Below, in pieces: positions 36,285 to 45,400 of a DNA stretch of 64,000 bases. A program made the translations under genes and the position numbers. The notes beneath the pieces are model-generated. The model worked only from the letters and a program-made list of their open reading frames with translations, made no database searches and was not told the DNA's origin. Origin of the DNA: Methylomicrobium lacus_A (GTDB lineage Bacteria; Pseudomonadota; Gammaproteobacteria; Methylococcales; Methylomonadaceae); the NCBI RefSeq assembly GCF_041897535.1, contig NZ_CP169217.1, positions 1 to 64,000 of the forward strand, read 5' to 3'. Within the stretch, counting starts at the first letter, position 1, and each line of letters starts with the position of its first letter.

Positions 36285-38350
36285 GCGATACTAAACATTT
36301 ACTTTTCGAATTGGGCTCGGAAGAGCTGCCGCCGAAGACCTTGTTGAATCTGGCCCAGGCGCTGCAAAACGGCATCGTCGCAGGGCTGAACGAGGCCGGC
36401 CTGGCCTTTTCCGGCAGTCAGTTTTATGCGACGCCGAGACGCCTCGCGGTGATGATCGAAAATCTTGAAACCGCGCAGCCGAACAAGATGGTTGAGAAGC
36501 GCGGCCCGGCCTTGCAGGCGGCCTATGCGCCGGACGGCAGCCCGAGCAAGGCTGCCTTGGGATTTGCGGCCAGCTGCGGCACGACCTTCGAGCAATTGCA
36601 GGAACTGAAAACCGACAAGGGCGCCTGGCTTTCCTACACCCAGGCGGTCGAAGGGCAAGCCACCGAAAAGCTGATTCCGGACATCATCCGCAAGAGCCTG
36701 GCCGCCTTGCCGATCGCGAAACGGATGCGCTGGGGCAAAAACACGACAGAATTCGTCAGACCCGTGCACTGGGCAGTGCTGTTGTTCGGCGGGCAAGTGA
36801 TCGAGGCCGAGATCCTAGGCGTGACGACCGGCCGCGCGACGCAGGGCCACCGTTTTCATGCGCCCGAACAGTTGACGATCACCCGTCCCGAAGCCTACGT
36901 CCAAACGCTGCATGAACAGGGCAGGGTGATCGCCGATTTCGACGCCAGAAAGGTGATCATCCGCGACGCCGCGAATAAGGCCGCGGCACAGGTCGGCGGC
37001 ATCGCGCACATCGAAGACGATCTGCTCGAAGAAGTCGCGGCGCTGAACGAATGGCCGGTGCCGGTGACCGGCAATTTCGACCCGCGTTTCCTGGAACTGC
37101 CGGCCGAAGTGTTGATCACCACGATGCAGACCAACCAGAAATATTTTCCGGTCAAGAGTCAGGATGGCGCCTTGCTGCCGCATTTCATCACCTTCAGCAA
37201 CATCGAAAGCAAACGACCCGAATCGATACAGCGCGGCAACGAGCGGGTGATCACCCCGCGTCTGACCGATGCCGAATTTTTCTGGAAGCAGGACCGCAAG
37301 AAACCCCTGGCCGAACGCGTGTTGAGCATGTCCAGCATCGTGTTCCAGGAAAAGCTCGGCACCGTCGCGGACAAGACCGAACGGGTGATCAAGCTGGCCG
37401 AAGTGATCGCGAATCTGCTGCATGCCGATGTCGAACACGCAAAGCGCGCCGCCTTGCTCGCGAAAGCCGATCTGTTGACCGATATGGTCGGCGAATTCGG
37501 CAATCTGCAAGGCATCATGGGCCGCTATTATGCGCTCGCGGACGGCGAGCCGGCCGCGGTCGCGCAGGCGATCGAGGAGCATTATCTGCCGAAGCAGTCA
37601 GGCGGTCCGACGCCTAGCAGCGTGACCGGTCAGATTGTCGCGCTGGCCGACAAGATCGATACCTTGTGCGGCATTTTCAGCGCCGGCCTGATCCCGACCG
37701 GCGACAAGGATCCTTATGCGCTGCGGCGCGCGGCGATCGGCGTGCTGCGCATCATCATCGAAAACCGTCTGCCGCTGAATATCCGCGATCTGATCGATTT
37801 TGCGCTATACCAGTTTACCCATGCTTTCGATGTCGATGCGACGCGCACGCTGGTTACCGAATTCGTGTTCGACCGGCTGAAAGGCTACTGTCTGGATCAG
37901 GGCTACACGGCCGATGAGTTCGAGGCGGTCCTCTCGGTCAATCCGTCCGAGCCGCTCGACTTCGTTCAGCGTCTGGCCGCGGTCAAAACCTTCAGGCAAT
38001 TGCCTGAGGCCGAAAGCCTCGCGGCCGCGAACAAACGCATCCGCAATATCCTGAAAAAATCGGAAACCGCGCCGGCTGCCACCGTCGGCGCGCTGGCCGA
38101 AGCGCAGGAGCAGCGCTTGCTGGAAGCCGCCAATGCGGCTGGCGACGCGATCCAGCCTTTGCTGGCGCGGCGGGATTATCAGGGTACGCTGAACCGGCTC
38201 GCGCAGCTTGAACCGGTGGTCAATGACTTTTTCGACCATGTGATGGTGATGTGCGACGATCTCGAATTGCGCGCTAACCGTCTGGCCTTATTGACGCTGC
38301 TGTCCGAACAGTTTTTGACCTGCGCGGATATTTCGAAATTGCAGTCTTGA
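36281..38350 (+). CDS. glyS: Glycyl-tRNA synthetase beta subunit
   Basis: Beta chain, needed for tRNA binding. The ATG at 36281 overlaps the glyQ stop (ATGA) and gives 689 residues, the same as E. coli GlyS. The N-terminus LLFELGSEELPPKTL, the FYATPRRLAVMIENL motif, RPVHWAVLLFGG, the HD-like region and the C-terminal anticodon-binding domain (FFDHVMVMCDDLELRANRLALL) are all recognisable. A longer frame starting at 35834 is only a read-through of glyQ sequence. Confidence 0.97.
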   Translation: MSDTKHLLFELGSEELPPKTLLNLAQALQNGIVAGLNEAGLAFSGSQFYATPRRLAVMIENLETAQPNKMVEKRGPALQAAYAPDGSPSKAALGFAASCGTTFEQLQELKTDKGAWLSYTQAVEGQATEKLIPDIIRKSLAALPIAKRMRWGKNTTEFVRPVHWAVLLFGGQVIEAEILGVTTGRATQGHRFHAPEQLTITRPEAYVQTLHEQGRVIADFDARKVIIRDAANKAAAQVGGIAHIEDDLLEEVAALNEWPVPVTGNFDPRFLELPAEVLITTMQTNQKYFPVKSQDGALLPHFITFSNIESKRPESIQRGNERVITPRLTDAEFFWKQDRKKPLAERVLSMSSIVFQEKLGTVADKTERVIKLAEVIANLLHADVEHAKRAALLAKADLLTDMVGEFGNLQGIMGRYYALADGEPAAVAQAIEEHYLPKQSGGPTPSSVTGQIVALADKIDTLCGIFSAGLIPTGDKDPYALRRAAIGVLRIIIENRLPLNIRDLIDFALYQFTHAFDVDATRTLVTEFVFDRLKGYCLDQGYTADEFEAVLSVNPSEPLDFVQRLAAVKTFRQLPEAESLAAANKRIRNILKKSETAPAATVGALAEAQEQRLLEAANAAGDAIQPLLARRDYQGTLNRLAQLEPVVNDFFDHVMVMCDDLELRANRLALLTLLSEQFLTCADISKLQS

Positions 38351-38898
38351 CGCGAAACCGTTATGTGCTGCTCGACCGGGACGGCGTGATCAACGAGGAT
38401 TCCGACCAGTTCGTCAAATCGCCGGACGAATGGCGGCCGATTCCGGGCAGCCTTGAGGCGATTGCGCTGCTGACTGCGCATGGCTTCAAGGTCGTCGTGA
38501 TCACGAACCAGTCCGGCATTGCGCGCGGCCTGTTCGATCTGGCGATGCTCGACGAGATCCATCAAAAGATGCTCCGCCTGGTGGCCGAAAACGGCGGCAG
38601 GATCGAGGCGGTTTATTTTTGTCCGCATGGTCCGGAGAGCGCTTGCGATTGCCGCAAACCGAAACCGGGCCTGCTCAAGACATTCGCGGCCGAGCATCTG
38701 GCCGACCTGCACGATGCGGTGCTGATCGGTGATTCGCTGCGCGACATTCGGGCCGCCGAAGCGGTCGGCGTGCGGGCGATCCTGGTCAAGACCGGCAAGG
38801 GCCTAAAGACGCTGAACACCAACCCCGATTTGAAGATTCCAGTATTCGACAATTTATATGACGCTGCCCACTCCCTCGTCGCGGGACAAGAATTTTAA
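38347..38898 (+). CDS. gmhB: D-glycero-beta-D-manno-heptose 1,7-bisphosphate 7-phosphatase
   Basis: HAD phosphatase of the ADP-heptose pathway for lipopolysaccharide core. 183 residues from a TTG start that overlaps the glyS stop (TTGA). HAD motif I is LLDRDGVINED, motif II VVITNQSGIARG, motif IV LIGDSLRDIRAAEAVG; the four-Cys/His zinc loop CPHGPESACDCRKPKPG is typical of GmhB. The glyS-gmhB-plsC order is conserved in many Gammaproteobacteria. Confidence 0.94.
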   Translation: MTRNRYVLLDRDGVINEDSDQFVKSPDEWRPIPGSLEAIALLTAHGFKVVVITNQSGIARGLFDLAMLDEIHQKMLRLVAENGGRIEAVYFCPHGPESACDCRKPKPGLLKTFAAEHLADLHDAVLIGDSLRDIRAAEAVGVRAILVKTGKGLKTLNTNPDLKIPVFDNLYDAAHSLVAGQEF

Positions 38899-39607
38899 GG
38901 TTTATTTCGGTTCGACGCTGCTGTTTCTCGGCATGACGCTGTCGCTGTTTGTGATCTGTCCGCTGGTGCTGCTGGCGGTTGTTTTGCCTTTCCGTATCCG
39001 TTACCGGATTGCCGGGCTCTGGGTCAAATGGGTGCTCTGGCTCGCGAGAGTCTGCTGCGGCATCGACCATCAAATCGAAGGCATCGAGCACATCGATCCA
39101 AGCCGGACCGCGATCGTTTTGAGCAAGCATCAGTCGGCCTGGGAAACGATCGCTTATCGTGATTTCCTGCCGATGCATTCGGTGTTGTTGAAACAGTCTT
39201 TGCTCTGGCTGCCGCTCTGGGGGTGGGCGATGGCGACCTTGAAGCCGATCGCGATCGACCGCAAAAATCAGCGCGCGGCGTTACGCAAGCTGCTCGACAA
39301 AGGCAGCGAAAATTTGAAATCCGGGCTTTGGGTGATTATTTTCCCCGAAGGCACCCGTACTGCGCCCGGCGAAGTCAAAAAATTCAACGCCGGCGGCGCG
39401 ATGCTGGCGCAGCAATCCGGTTATCCGGTCGTGCCGATTGCGCATAATGCCGGTATTTACTGGCCGCGCTACAGTTTTTTGAAATATCCCGGCACGATCA
39501 GAGTCAAAATCGGCCCGCCGATCGACAGCAAGGGGCGCAAGGCCGCCGAGATCAATGCCGAGGCCGAGGCCTGGATTGCCAGGGCGACGCAGGAAATAGA
39601 AAATTAG
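38858..39607 (+). CDS. plsC: 1-acyl-sn-glycerol-3-phosphate acyltransferase (PlsC-like)
   Basis: Makes phosphatidic acid from lysophosphatidic acid at the inner membrane. 249 residues; one N-terminal membrane helix (about 14-45). Acyltransferase block I reads SKHQSAWETI, so the usual H-x4-D dyad is H-x4-E; block III is FPEGTRTAPG, block IV is VVPIAHNAG. The Glu variant occurs in other proteobacterial members and is not by itself a sign of inactivity. The ATG overlaps gmhB by 41 bases and is supported by the helix that follows directly. Confidence 0.9.
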   Translation: MTLPTPSSRDKNFKVYFGSTLLFLGMTLSLFVICPLVLLAVVLPFRIRYRIAGLWVKWVLWLARVCCGIDHQIEGIEHIDPSRTAIVLSKHQSAWETIAYRDFLPMHSVLLKQSLLWLPLWGWAMATLKPIAIDRKNQRAALRKLLDKGSENLKSGLWVIIFPEGTRTAPGEVKKFNAGGAMLAQQSGYPVVPIAHNAGIYWPRYSFLKYPGTIRVKIGPPIDSKGRKAAEINAEAEAWIARATQEIEN

Positions 39608-39679
39608 GTCCAGGGTTCAAGTCGTTATTTTCCCTGAATTCCTTCGAATTGTTTAAAAATTATCAATGGTTTTACTTTA

Positions 39680-40171
39680 ATGAAAAAAATTCTGCTTATT
39701 TCGATTTCTGCTTTGCTCGTCACCGCCTGCGCTGAAAAGGGTGAATATGAAACGGCTGTTTTGGAAGAAATGAAGAAGGAACAGGATGTGAAGGATTATA
39801 AAATTGATCCGGAAAAAATGGCTGATTGCGTGGTCGACACCACGACGCAGAACATGCCGGGTTATTTCGAATTTGATCCGGAGCGCCGTACGGCTTATAA
39901 AAATTACACCAAAATGCTGACCTTGATGAAGTCAACCGATCCGAAAAAAACGTTGGACGAGTTGCGCAAGGATTTCGGTTCCCCGAAAGCGCTGGCCGAC
40001 GCGCATAACAACCTGACCGAAAGCATGATGAACTGTTATTCGGCAATCATGGCCCACTCAGAGGAGCCGGAAGAAAAGAAAACGGAAGCGGCAAAACCGA
40101 ATCCTGAAGCGCCCAAAAGCGCCGATGCACCGGTGCAACCCGCACCGACACCGAGCGAGCCGGCGAAGTAA
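39680..40171 (+). CDS. Hypothetical lipoprotein
   Basis: 163 residues. A lipoprotein signal (MKKILLISISALLVTAC, lipobox VTAC) is followed by a soluble helical domain with two cysteines (ADCVVDTT and MNCYSAI) and a low-complexity tail rich in Glu, Lys, Pro and Ala (about 125-163). I do not recognise the family. The tail may span from the lipid anchor to a partner. It lies downstream of plsC but with a 72-base gap, so cotranscription is uncertain. Confidence 0.7.
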   Translation: MKKILLISISALLVTACAEKGEYETAVLEEMKKEQDVKDYKIDPEKMADCVVDTTTQNMPGYFEFDPERRTAYKNYTKMLTLMKSTDPKKTLDELRKDFGSPKALADAHNNLTESMMNCYSAIMAHSEEPEEKKTEAAKPNPEAPKSADAPVQPAPTPSEPAK

Positions 40172-40185
40172 CCATGATAAGTCAG

Positions 40186-40213
40186 CGGTGGTCTTTGCGT
40201 GATGCGGCCACCG
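40186..40213. terminator. Terminator between convergent genes
   Basis: CGGTGGTC (40186-40193) pairs with GGCCACCG (40206-40213), one wobble, followed by TTTGTGT. Confidence 0.55.
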
Positions 40214-40230
40214 TTTGTGTCGGAAAGCGA

Positions 40231-41790
40231 TTAAATGGCCGCGACCCAAATCGAGTTAAGGCGCAAGAGCTTCTTTAATTTCGTCGAATGCGCGCTGGCG
40301 GCTTCCTTGGTTTTGAAGCCCGGCACGGCGAGCCGGTACCAGGTCGCATGCTGGATATCGACTTTCATCATTTTGACCGATACGCCTTTGCGCTGAAATT
40401 CCGCGGCTTTTTTTCTGGCATCGCCTATTTGTCTGAACGAAGCCAGATTAACCGTCCAATGGGCGCCGGTTTCGTTAGCGTTGGCGGCCGGCTTTGACAA
40501 GCCTGAGGTTTTGGCCTGACCCGTTTTAAGCACTGGCTTGGGTGCATGTGACTGAGTTTTTCGCACGGACGGGGAAACGTCTTTGCTGACCAAGAGGGGC
40601 TTCGGGGCTAGCTCTGCCTGTATGGGCTCAATTGTCGCCTTCGGCGGCACGTCCGCGACAATGGCTTTGTTTTCCGCGTTGGGTTCCGGGCCGTCGGAAA
40701 AATGGCTTGGCTCCGCCTCGCTGTCCTCTTCCGAATGGCTGTTGTTGTCCGATTTTTCGCTCAAGCCCCCCACATCTTCTTCAAGGATGGCCGTCATAGT
40801 CTTTAATTTGCTCAGCTCGGCACGCGTCTGGATATCCAGATAGCCGATTGTCAGCGCCGCGCACAGGGCGGTCAGGGCCAAAGCGAGCGCGGCGTAAGAC
40901 AGGCGCCCGGCGTTTCTGGTTTTGTTTTCGAGAATCTCAAGCTTCCGCCCTGCATCTTCCTGCATCGAGAGTAAACGGCTCCAATCGGCCGGAGTCGCCG
41001 GAATGTCCGGGGTGATGGCTTTTTCCAGGTGGGCTGCGTCCACTTGCGAGGCGAGATCACCGTCGTTTTCGACAGTGGTTTCAGTAGTCGCCGCAATCGC
41101 AGCCTCATCGTCCTCGTGGCTTTGCCAGACGCGAAGCGGCTTGGGCTCCGCTTCGGCCTCGGGGGCTGAAGATTCGAAAAGCGTATCAGCCAATGCAAAC
41201 GGCGCGTTATCGCTGATCGGAGCCTCAACCGGATCGATGGCGGCCACGGGCGAGCCCAGGTCGACAGGCTCAATCGCTTCGTCTGCCACAGCAGGTAAGT
41301 CGAAAGGAACGGGACTCAAATCGTTGAATTCGTCGGCATGGCCAGGAACCGTCCAAAAACTGTCATCCTCGATAGGCGCAGGTTCGGCATTTTCGATCAA
41401 TGCTTCAGCACTGGCGAAGGTTGAGTCCTGTTGCAATGGCGCCGGGGTTAACTCGATGTCGGAAATCGGTGAGCCAAGATCGACGGGCTCGATAGGCTCG
41501 TCATCGCCGGTTTGCAGCGCGGCTAATATTTCGTCATCGCTAAACGCGTCGAAATCGGCCGCCCGATTTTCATGAGTAGCCAGGGGGATGTCCCGCGCTT
41601 CCGCATCCAGGCTGTCCTCCGAAAAAAAATCTGCCTCGGCGTCGAAACCCGTATGGATCAGCAAGCGGTCGATCGCGTCTTCGTCGCTGTCCAGATCGGT
41701 CCACGGCTCGATGGCCGGTTCGGCCTCGACGAGGTTCGAGTCGGCGCGGTAGCGCCCTTCTTTAGACTTTTTGTTGGCTGGCTCTGTCAT
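40231..41790 (-). CDS. Membrane SPOR-domain protein with long acidic N-terminus
   Basis: 519 residues from ATG 41790. The first ~275 residues are acidic and disordered-looking, with an internal duplication (EPVDLGSPISDIEL and EPVDLGSPVAAIDP). A helix-forming segment and a single membrane helix follow (LSYAALALALTALCAALTIGYL), then a coiled segment and a Pro/Lys-rich linker, and a C-terminal SPOR domain (WTVNLASFRQIGDARKKAAEF ... YRLAVPGFKTKEAASA). SPOR domains bind denuded peptidoglycan at division septa. The topology (long cytoplasmic acidic part, periplasmic SPOR) resembles DamX-like proteins. Known SPOR proteins DamX, DedD and FtsN differ in their N-terminal parts. Confidence 0.85.
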   Translation of the reverse strand: MTEPANKKSKEGRYRADSNLVEAEPAIEPWTDLDSDEDAIDRLLIHTGFDAEADFFSEDSLDAEARDIPLATHENRAADFDAFSDDEILAALQTGDDEPIEPVDLGSPISDIELTPAPLQQDSTFASAEALIENAEPAPIEDDSFWTVPGHADEFNDLSPVPFDLPAVADEAIEPVDLGSPVAAIDPVEAPISDNAPFALADTLFESSAPEAEAEPKPLRVWQSHEDDEAAIAATTETTVENDGDLASQVDAAHLEKAITPDIPATPADWSRLLSMQEDAGRKLEILENKTRNAGRLSYAALALALTALCAALTIGYLDIQTRAELSKLKTMTAILEEDVGGLSEKSDNNSHSEEDSEAEPSHFSDGPEPNAENKAIVADVPPKATIEPIQAELAPKPLLVSKDVSPSVRKTQSHAPKPVLKTGQAKTSGLSKPAANANETGAHWTVNLASFRQIGDARKKAAEFQRKGVSVKMMKVDIQHATWYRLAVPGFKTKEAASAHSTKLKKLLRLNSIWVAAI

Positions 41791-41952
41791 TTGGGTGAAC
41801 TTTGATAGTAAGATAACGCATTGTGAAAGGCAAGTGTATTGCTTGCCGCAGAAAAAATCCAATATCTTTCATTTGCTTATTCTATATTTAAGGTTAGGCA
41901 AATGTAATTTTGTCAAAGCGTCCCTACGAGTCGATAAAACCTAGAAAAAAAT

Positions 41953-42477
41953 ATGCAATTAGCCATTACCGTATTAGGACATAATCGGAACTATTTTGTT
42001 GCCGAAATATTATCCACCATCCGCGATTGCAAATGCAGTATTTTGGAAATCCGCTACACCCGTTTGAAACAGGTGGACGCCGCTTACTTGTTGATACAGG
42101 GCAACTGGAACCAAATCGCCAAATTTGAGAACCTGTTGGATGCCTTGCAAAAGCGGCTCGAAATTCAAATTCAGATGCTCCGTCCCGAGCATGAGCCTCA
42201 TGAAAAAGAATTTCTTCCCTATTCGCTCGAAACCTTGTCGGTCGACCGCGACAATATCATCGAATCGGTTTCATCGTTTTTAACGATGCACGGGATCGAA
42301 ATCGAGGAAGTTTCGGGCAGTTCCTATCAGGCACCCTATATCGCGACCTCGGTATTCGCGACCAAGTTTATCGTGCTGATTCCGCCGGAAGTGCGTTTGC
42401 TTTCGCTCCGCGAAGAATTTCTGGATTTTTGCGATCAGCTGAATATCGATGCGATTCTTGAACCGATTAAACGCTAG
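41953..42477 (+). CDS. gcvR: GcvR-like glycine cleavage regulator (ACT domains)
   Basis: 174-residue protein with two ACT-like domains (ITVLGHNRNYFVAEILSTIRD... and SVDRDNIIESVSSFLTMHGIEIEEVSGSSYQAPY). The length and the position directly before a bacterioferritin-comigratory-type peroxiredoxin match the gcvR-bcp pair of E. coli. GcvR blocks the activator GcvA through protein contact, so this protein likely senses glycine rather than binding DNA. No gcvA or gcvTHP is in the window, so its target here is not shown. Confidence 0.8.
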   Translation: MQLAITVLGHNRNYFVAEILSTIRDCKCSILEIRYTRLKQVDAAYLLIQGNWNQIAKFENLLDALQKRLEIQIQMLRPEHEPHEKEFLPYSLETLSVDRDNIIESVSSFLTMHGIEIEEVSGSSYQAPYIATSVFATKFIVLIPPEVRLLSLREEFLDFCDQLNIDAILEPIKR

Positions 42478-42483
42478 GATTCA

Positions 42484-42957
42484 ATGATGACCGTTTTGAC
42501 ACTCGGCAGCGCGGCGCCCGATATTGAAATCTCGTCCACCGGCGACAAGACGCTCCGTTTGAGCGATTTGAAGGGAAAAAACATCGTGCTGTATTTTTAT
42601 CCGAAAGACAATACCCCGGGCTGTACGCAGGAAGGACGCGATTTTCGCGATCTGAGCGAGCGCTTTGCCGCCTTGAATACGGTCATATTCGGCGTTTCGC
42701 GCGATTCGGTCAAAATGCACGAAGGTTTCAAGTGCAAGCAGGAGTTCCCGTTTGATCTGCTTTCCGATCCCGATGAAGCCCTCTGCGGCCTGTTCGATGT
42801 GATCAAGATGAAGTCTATGTATGGCAAGCAGGTGCGCGGCATCGAGCGCAGTACGTTTTTGTTCGATAGCCGGGGTAATCTGGTCCGCGAATGGCGCAAA
42901 GTGAAGGTCAAGGAGCATGCGCAGGACGTACTGCAGGCGGTCGAGGGCTTGAACTGA
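42484..42957 (+). CDS. bcp: Thiol peroxiredoxin, PrxQ/Bcp type
   Basis: 157-residue peroxidase reducing H2O2 and organic hydroperoxides. The peroxidatic Cys47 is in YPKDNTPGCTQE. The Cys that follows five residues later in E. coli Bcp is absent (GRDF here), but Cys84 (GFKCKQEFPF) is at the place of the resolving Cys of Xylella PrxQ, so this is probably the Cys47/Cys84 atypical two-Cys subtype. Translation starts 6 bases after the gcvR stop, so the two genes are coupled. Confidence 0.92.
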   Translation: MMTVLTLGSAAPDIEISSTGDKTLRLSDLKGKNIVLYFYPKDNTPGCTQEGRDFRDLSERFAALNTVIFGVSRDSVKMHEGFKCKQEFPFDLLSDPDEALCGLFDVIKMKSMYGKQVRGIERSTFLFDSRGNLVREWRKVKVKEHAQDVLQAVEGLN

Positions 42958-42990
42958 GGCCTTTCCCCGATTGCGGCCGAAACGCTGTGC

Positions 42991-45057
42991 TTAACAGAGC
43001 ATGCGGTTTTGCCATGCCGAAACCTCTGCAAAAACCCGATTGCGCCCCTCCGCCTTGGCTTGGTAGAGCGCCTGATCCGCTTTTTGCAGAAGCGCGTCGA
43101 TATGGATATTCGAAGCACTCACCGTGGCGACGCCGGTGACGCCGATCGATACGGTAAAACGCAGCGCTTCCTGATCATGCTCCAAGTGGACGGGCGCCTC
43201 CGCAATCATCCTGCGCAGCCGTTCGGCCACGTCGACCGCTTCCATGATAGCGGTTTCCGGCAGCAAGATCGCAAATTCTTCTCCGCCAATACGGCCGATC
43301 AGATCCACTTGGCGCAGGCAGGACAGGCAGAGGTCGCTGAATGTTTGCAGAACCCGGTCGCCGGTTGGGTGGCCATGCGTGTCGTTGATCTGTTTGAAGT
43401 TATCCAGATCGAGCATCAGCAGGGAGAGAGGGACGCCATAGCGCAGGGTGCGAGCCAGTTCCGCTTCCGCCTGTTGGGTGAAATGGCGGCGATTGGCCAG
43501 CCCGGTCAGATGATCGATCTGCGCCATTTGCTCATAACTGCGCTGAATCTGTTTGTGTTCGGTGATATTTTCGAGGACCGCGACAAAGCATTGACTGCCG
43601 GCGCTGTAAGCGGCTATCGAAAACCAGGTATTCAGCGGTTTTACAAAGGTTTCGAATTTTTCGGGAGCTCCTGCCTCCACAACGCCTCCGTAAATAGCAA
43701 ACCATTCCGGATTCGATGCCTTGATGCCGGGAATCACTTCGCTGACTCTTTTGCCTAGCACATCCCGTAAACCGGTCAAACTGTCGAATGCCGCGTTGAC
43801 TTCCAGAAAAATGAAATCCTCGGGCTGGCCGTTTTGATAAAGCATTTGGCAATAGGCAAAGCCGCCCAGCATATTTTCGAACAATGAGCGGTAGCGCATT
43901 TCGCTTTCTCGCAAGCTCGTTTCGATCGCTTTGCGGTCATCGATTTCCGCGGCTAAAACGGTATTGGTGGCGCGTAAGAGAGCCTCGGCGCGGATTAGGC
44001 GCCGGTTCAAGCGCAGCAGATAATAAGTCGCGGACAACACTGCGATTAGCACGGCGATGGCGATCGTCAGCGCGGGCTGTACCCATGCCGGCAGGTGTTT
44101 GGCCTCCGCGCTGTAAATGAAGCCGTCGAGCGGAGCGCTGGATTTGACCAAGCCGAGCTTCACGAAGGTGTCGGCCATATGCTGCCAGCGCTCCGGGTTC
44201 ATATGGCCGATTTCGATCAGGTTCGGAAAAATCAGTTTGCGCACCTCCGCCGCCTCGAATTCGAGATGCGCCCGTGTTTTTTCGACGTGATATTTTTTGA
44301 GCAAAAGATCGATGGTTTCATCGGGGTGATCCATCGCGTATCGCCATCCCTTCAATGTCGCGCGGAGTACCTTTTCAACCCGGTCGGGGTGATTATGCAA
44401 TTCTTGTTCGGAAGTGAACAGAATATCGCTGTAGAAATCGACCCGGTAGTTGCCGGGGGCGATGATGCTATACGGAATTTGGCGTTGCTTCAGGTAAAAC
44501 GGTTCGTTGGTGGAGTAAGCGTTAAACGCGTCGATTTTGCCGCTAGTTAGGTCATCAATCCGGTAACTGCTCGGAATGATGTTGATTTGGGAAAGCGCAA
44601 TGCCTTCATTTAAAAACATGGTCAAGAGGTCGGCGTCTTCGGTGCGGTTCATCAGCATGACCTTTTTGCCGGCCAGATCATGTACCGAAGCAATGCCGGA
44701 ATCCTTACGCACCAGCAGTATCGACGGTGAATGCTGAAAAATCGCAGCCAGCGCGATCAGCGGTTTGCCCTGCAATCTTTTGTAGAGGACCTCGCTGTTG
44801 CCTTCGGCATAATGCGCGCGTCCGGACAAGACTTCCTGGACGGGTTGATGCGCGGGGTCGCCCGCATTCAGTCTGACCTCCAATCCTTCTTCGCGATAAA
44901 AGCCTTTTTCGGCCGCCGCGTAATAGCCGGCAAACTGGAATTGATGATGCCAGCGCAACTGAAGATCAATCACGTCCCGCGTCTCCTGGGCGGCAAACGC
45001 AGGGGCTATACTGTATAAAAACAGCAGGGCTGACCTTAAAGCGTGAATGGGTATCAT
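42991..45057 (-). CDS. Periplasmic NMT1/THI5-like sensor, PAS, GGDEF diguanylate cyclase
   Basis: 688 residues from ATG 45057. Order: signal peptide; ABC-transporter-like NMT1/THI5-type binding domain (about 25-315; DLQLRWHHQFQFAGYYAAAEKGFYREEG, LAGKKVMLMNRTEDADLLTMFL); a membrane helix (VQPALTIAIAVLIAVLSATYYLL); PAS-like segment (SLFENMLGGFAYCQML); GGDEF domain. The active site is GGEEF (first Gly at residue 591) with intact LMLDLDNFKQIND, and a product-binding I-site RxxD (RQVD) lies five residues before it. It probably makes c-di-GMP in response to a bound small molecule; thiamine precursors are suggested by the domain family only. Confidence 0.92.
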   Translation of the reverse strand: MIPIHALRSALLFLYSIAPAFAAQETRDVIDLQLRWHHQFQFAGYYAAAEKGFYREEGLEVRLNAGDPAHQPVQEVLSGRAHYAEGNSEVLYKRLQGKPLIALAAIFQHSPSILLVRKDSGIASVHDLAGKKVMLMNRTEDADLLTMFLNEGIALSQINIIPSSYRIDDLTSGKIDAFNAYSTNEPFYLKQRQIPYSIIAPGNYRVDFYSDILFTSEQELHNHPDRVEKVLRATLKGWRYAMDHPDETIDLLLKKYHVEKTRAHLEFEAAEVRKLIFPNLIEIGHMNPERWQHMADTFVKLGLVKSSAPLDGFIYSAEAKHLPAWVQPALTIAIAVLIAVLSATYYLLRLNRRLIRAEALLRATNTVLAAEIDDRKAIETSLRESEMRYRSLFENMLGGFAYCQMLYQNGQPEDFIFLEVNAAFDSLTGLRDVLGKRVSEVIPGIKASNPEWFAIYGGVVEAGAPEKFETFVKPLNTWFSIAAYSAGSQCFVAVLENITEHKQIQRSYEQMAQIDHLTGLANRRHFTQQAEAELARTLRYGVPLSLLMLDLDNFKQINDTHGHPTGDRVLQTFSDLCLSCLRQVDLIGRIGGEEFAILLPETAIMEAVDVAERLRRMIAEAPVHLEHDQEALRFTVSIGVTGVATVSASNIHIDALLQKADQALYQAKAEGRNRVFAEVSAWQNRMLC

Positions 45058-45400
45058 TGCTTTGGGTTGGCTGCGGTGGTTGATGGGTTGTCTTGTTCTA
45101 GAGGCTGGAGTTAAAACTGATGGCTTTTCTGCGCAAATAGAGACAAAGATGAATTGCAATCATGATCCAGCCACTTTCAGGCTCCGATTCCAGTATAGTC
45201 GAGATCACAAAAATGAAAATATTCTGAGTCATATTTCGCAATTTCAAATTTTTATTTGTGCCGGAGATTTGGCCGGCTGCCTCGCCGATAGGAGCCGTGC
45301 TTTATAAATTTGCATAAAGCGATTATTCTTAAGCAGTGATCCAGCGCCGGAAGCGGGGCGTGTAACCGCTATGCTTTCATCAGACAGTCCTAAGGAATCC
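45058..45400. other. Divergent intergenic region between the sensor and phoH
   Basis: About 340 bases that must hold both divergent promoters. A CCGG-flanked stretch (CCGGAGATTTGGCCGG near 45261) is the only notable palindrome. No gene or clear promoter pair can be supported. Confidence 0.4.
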
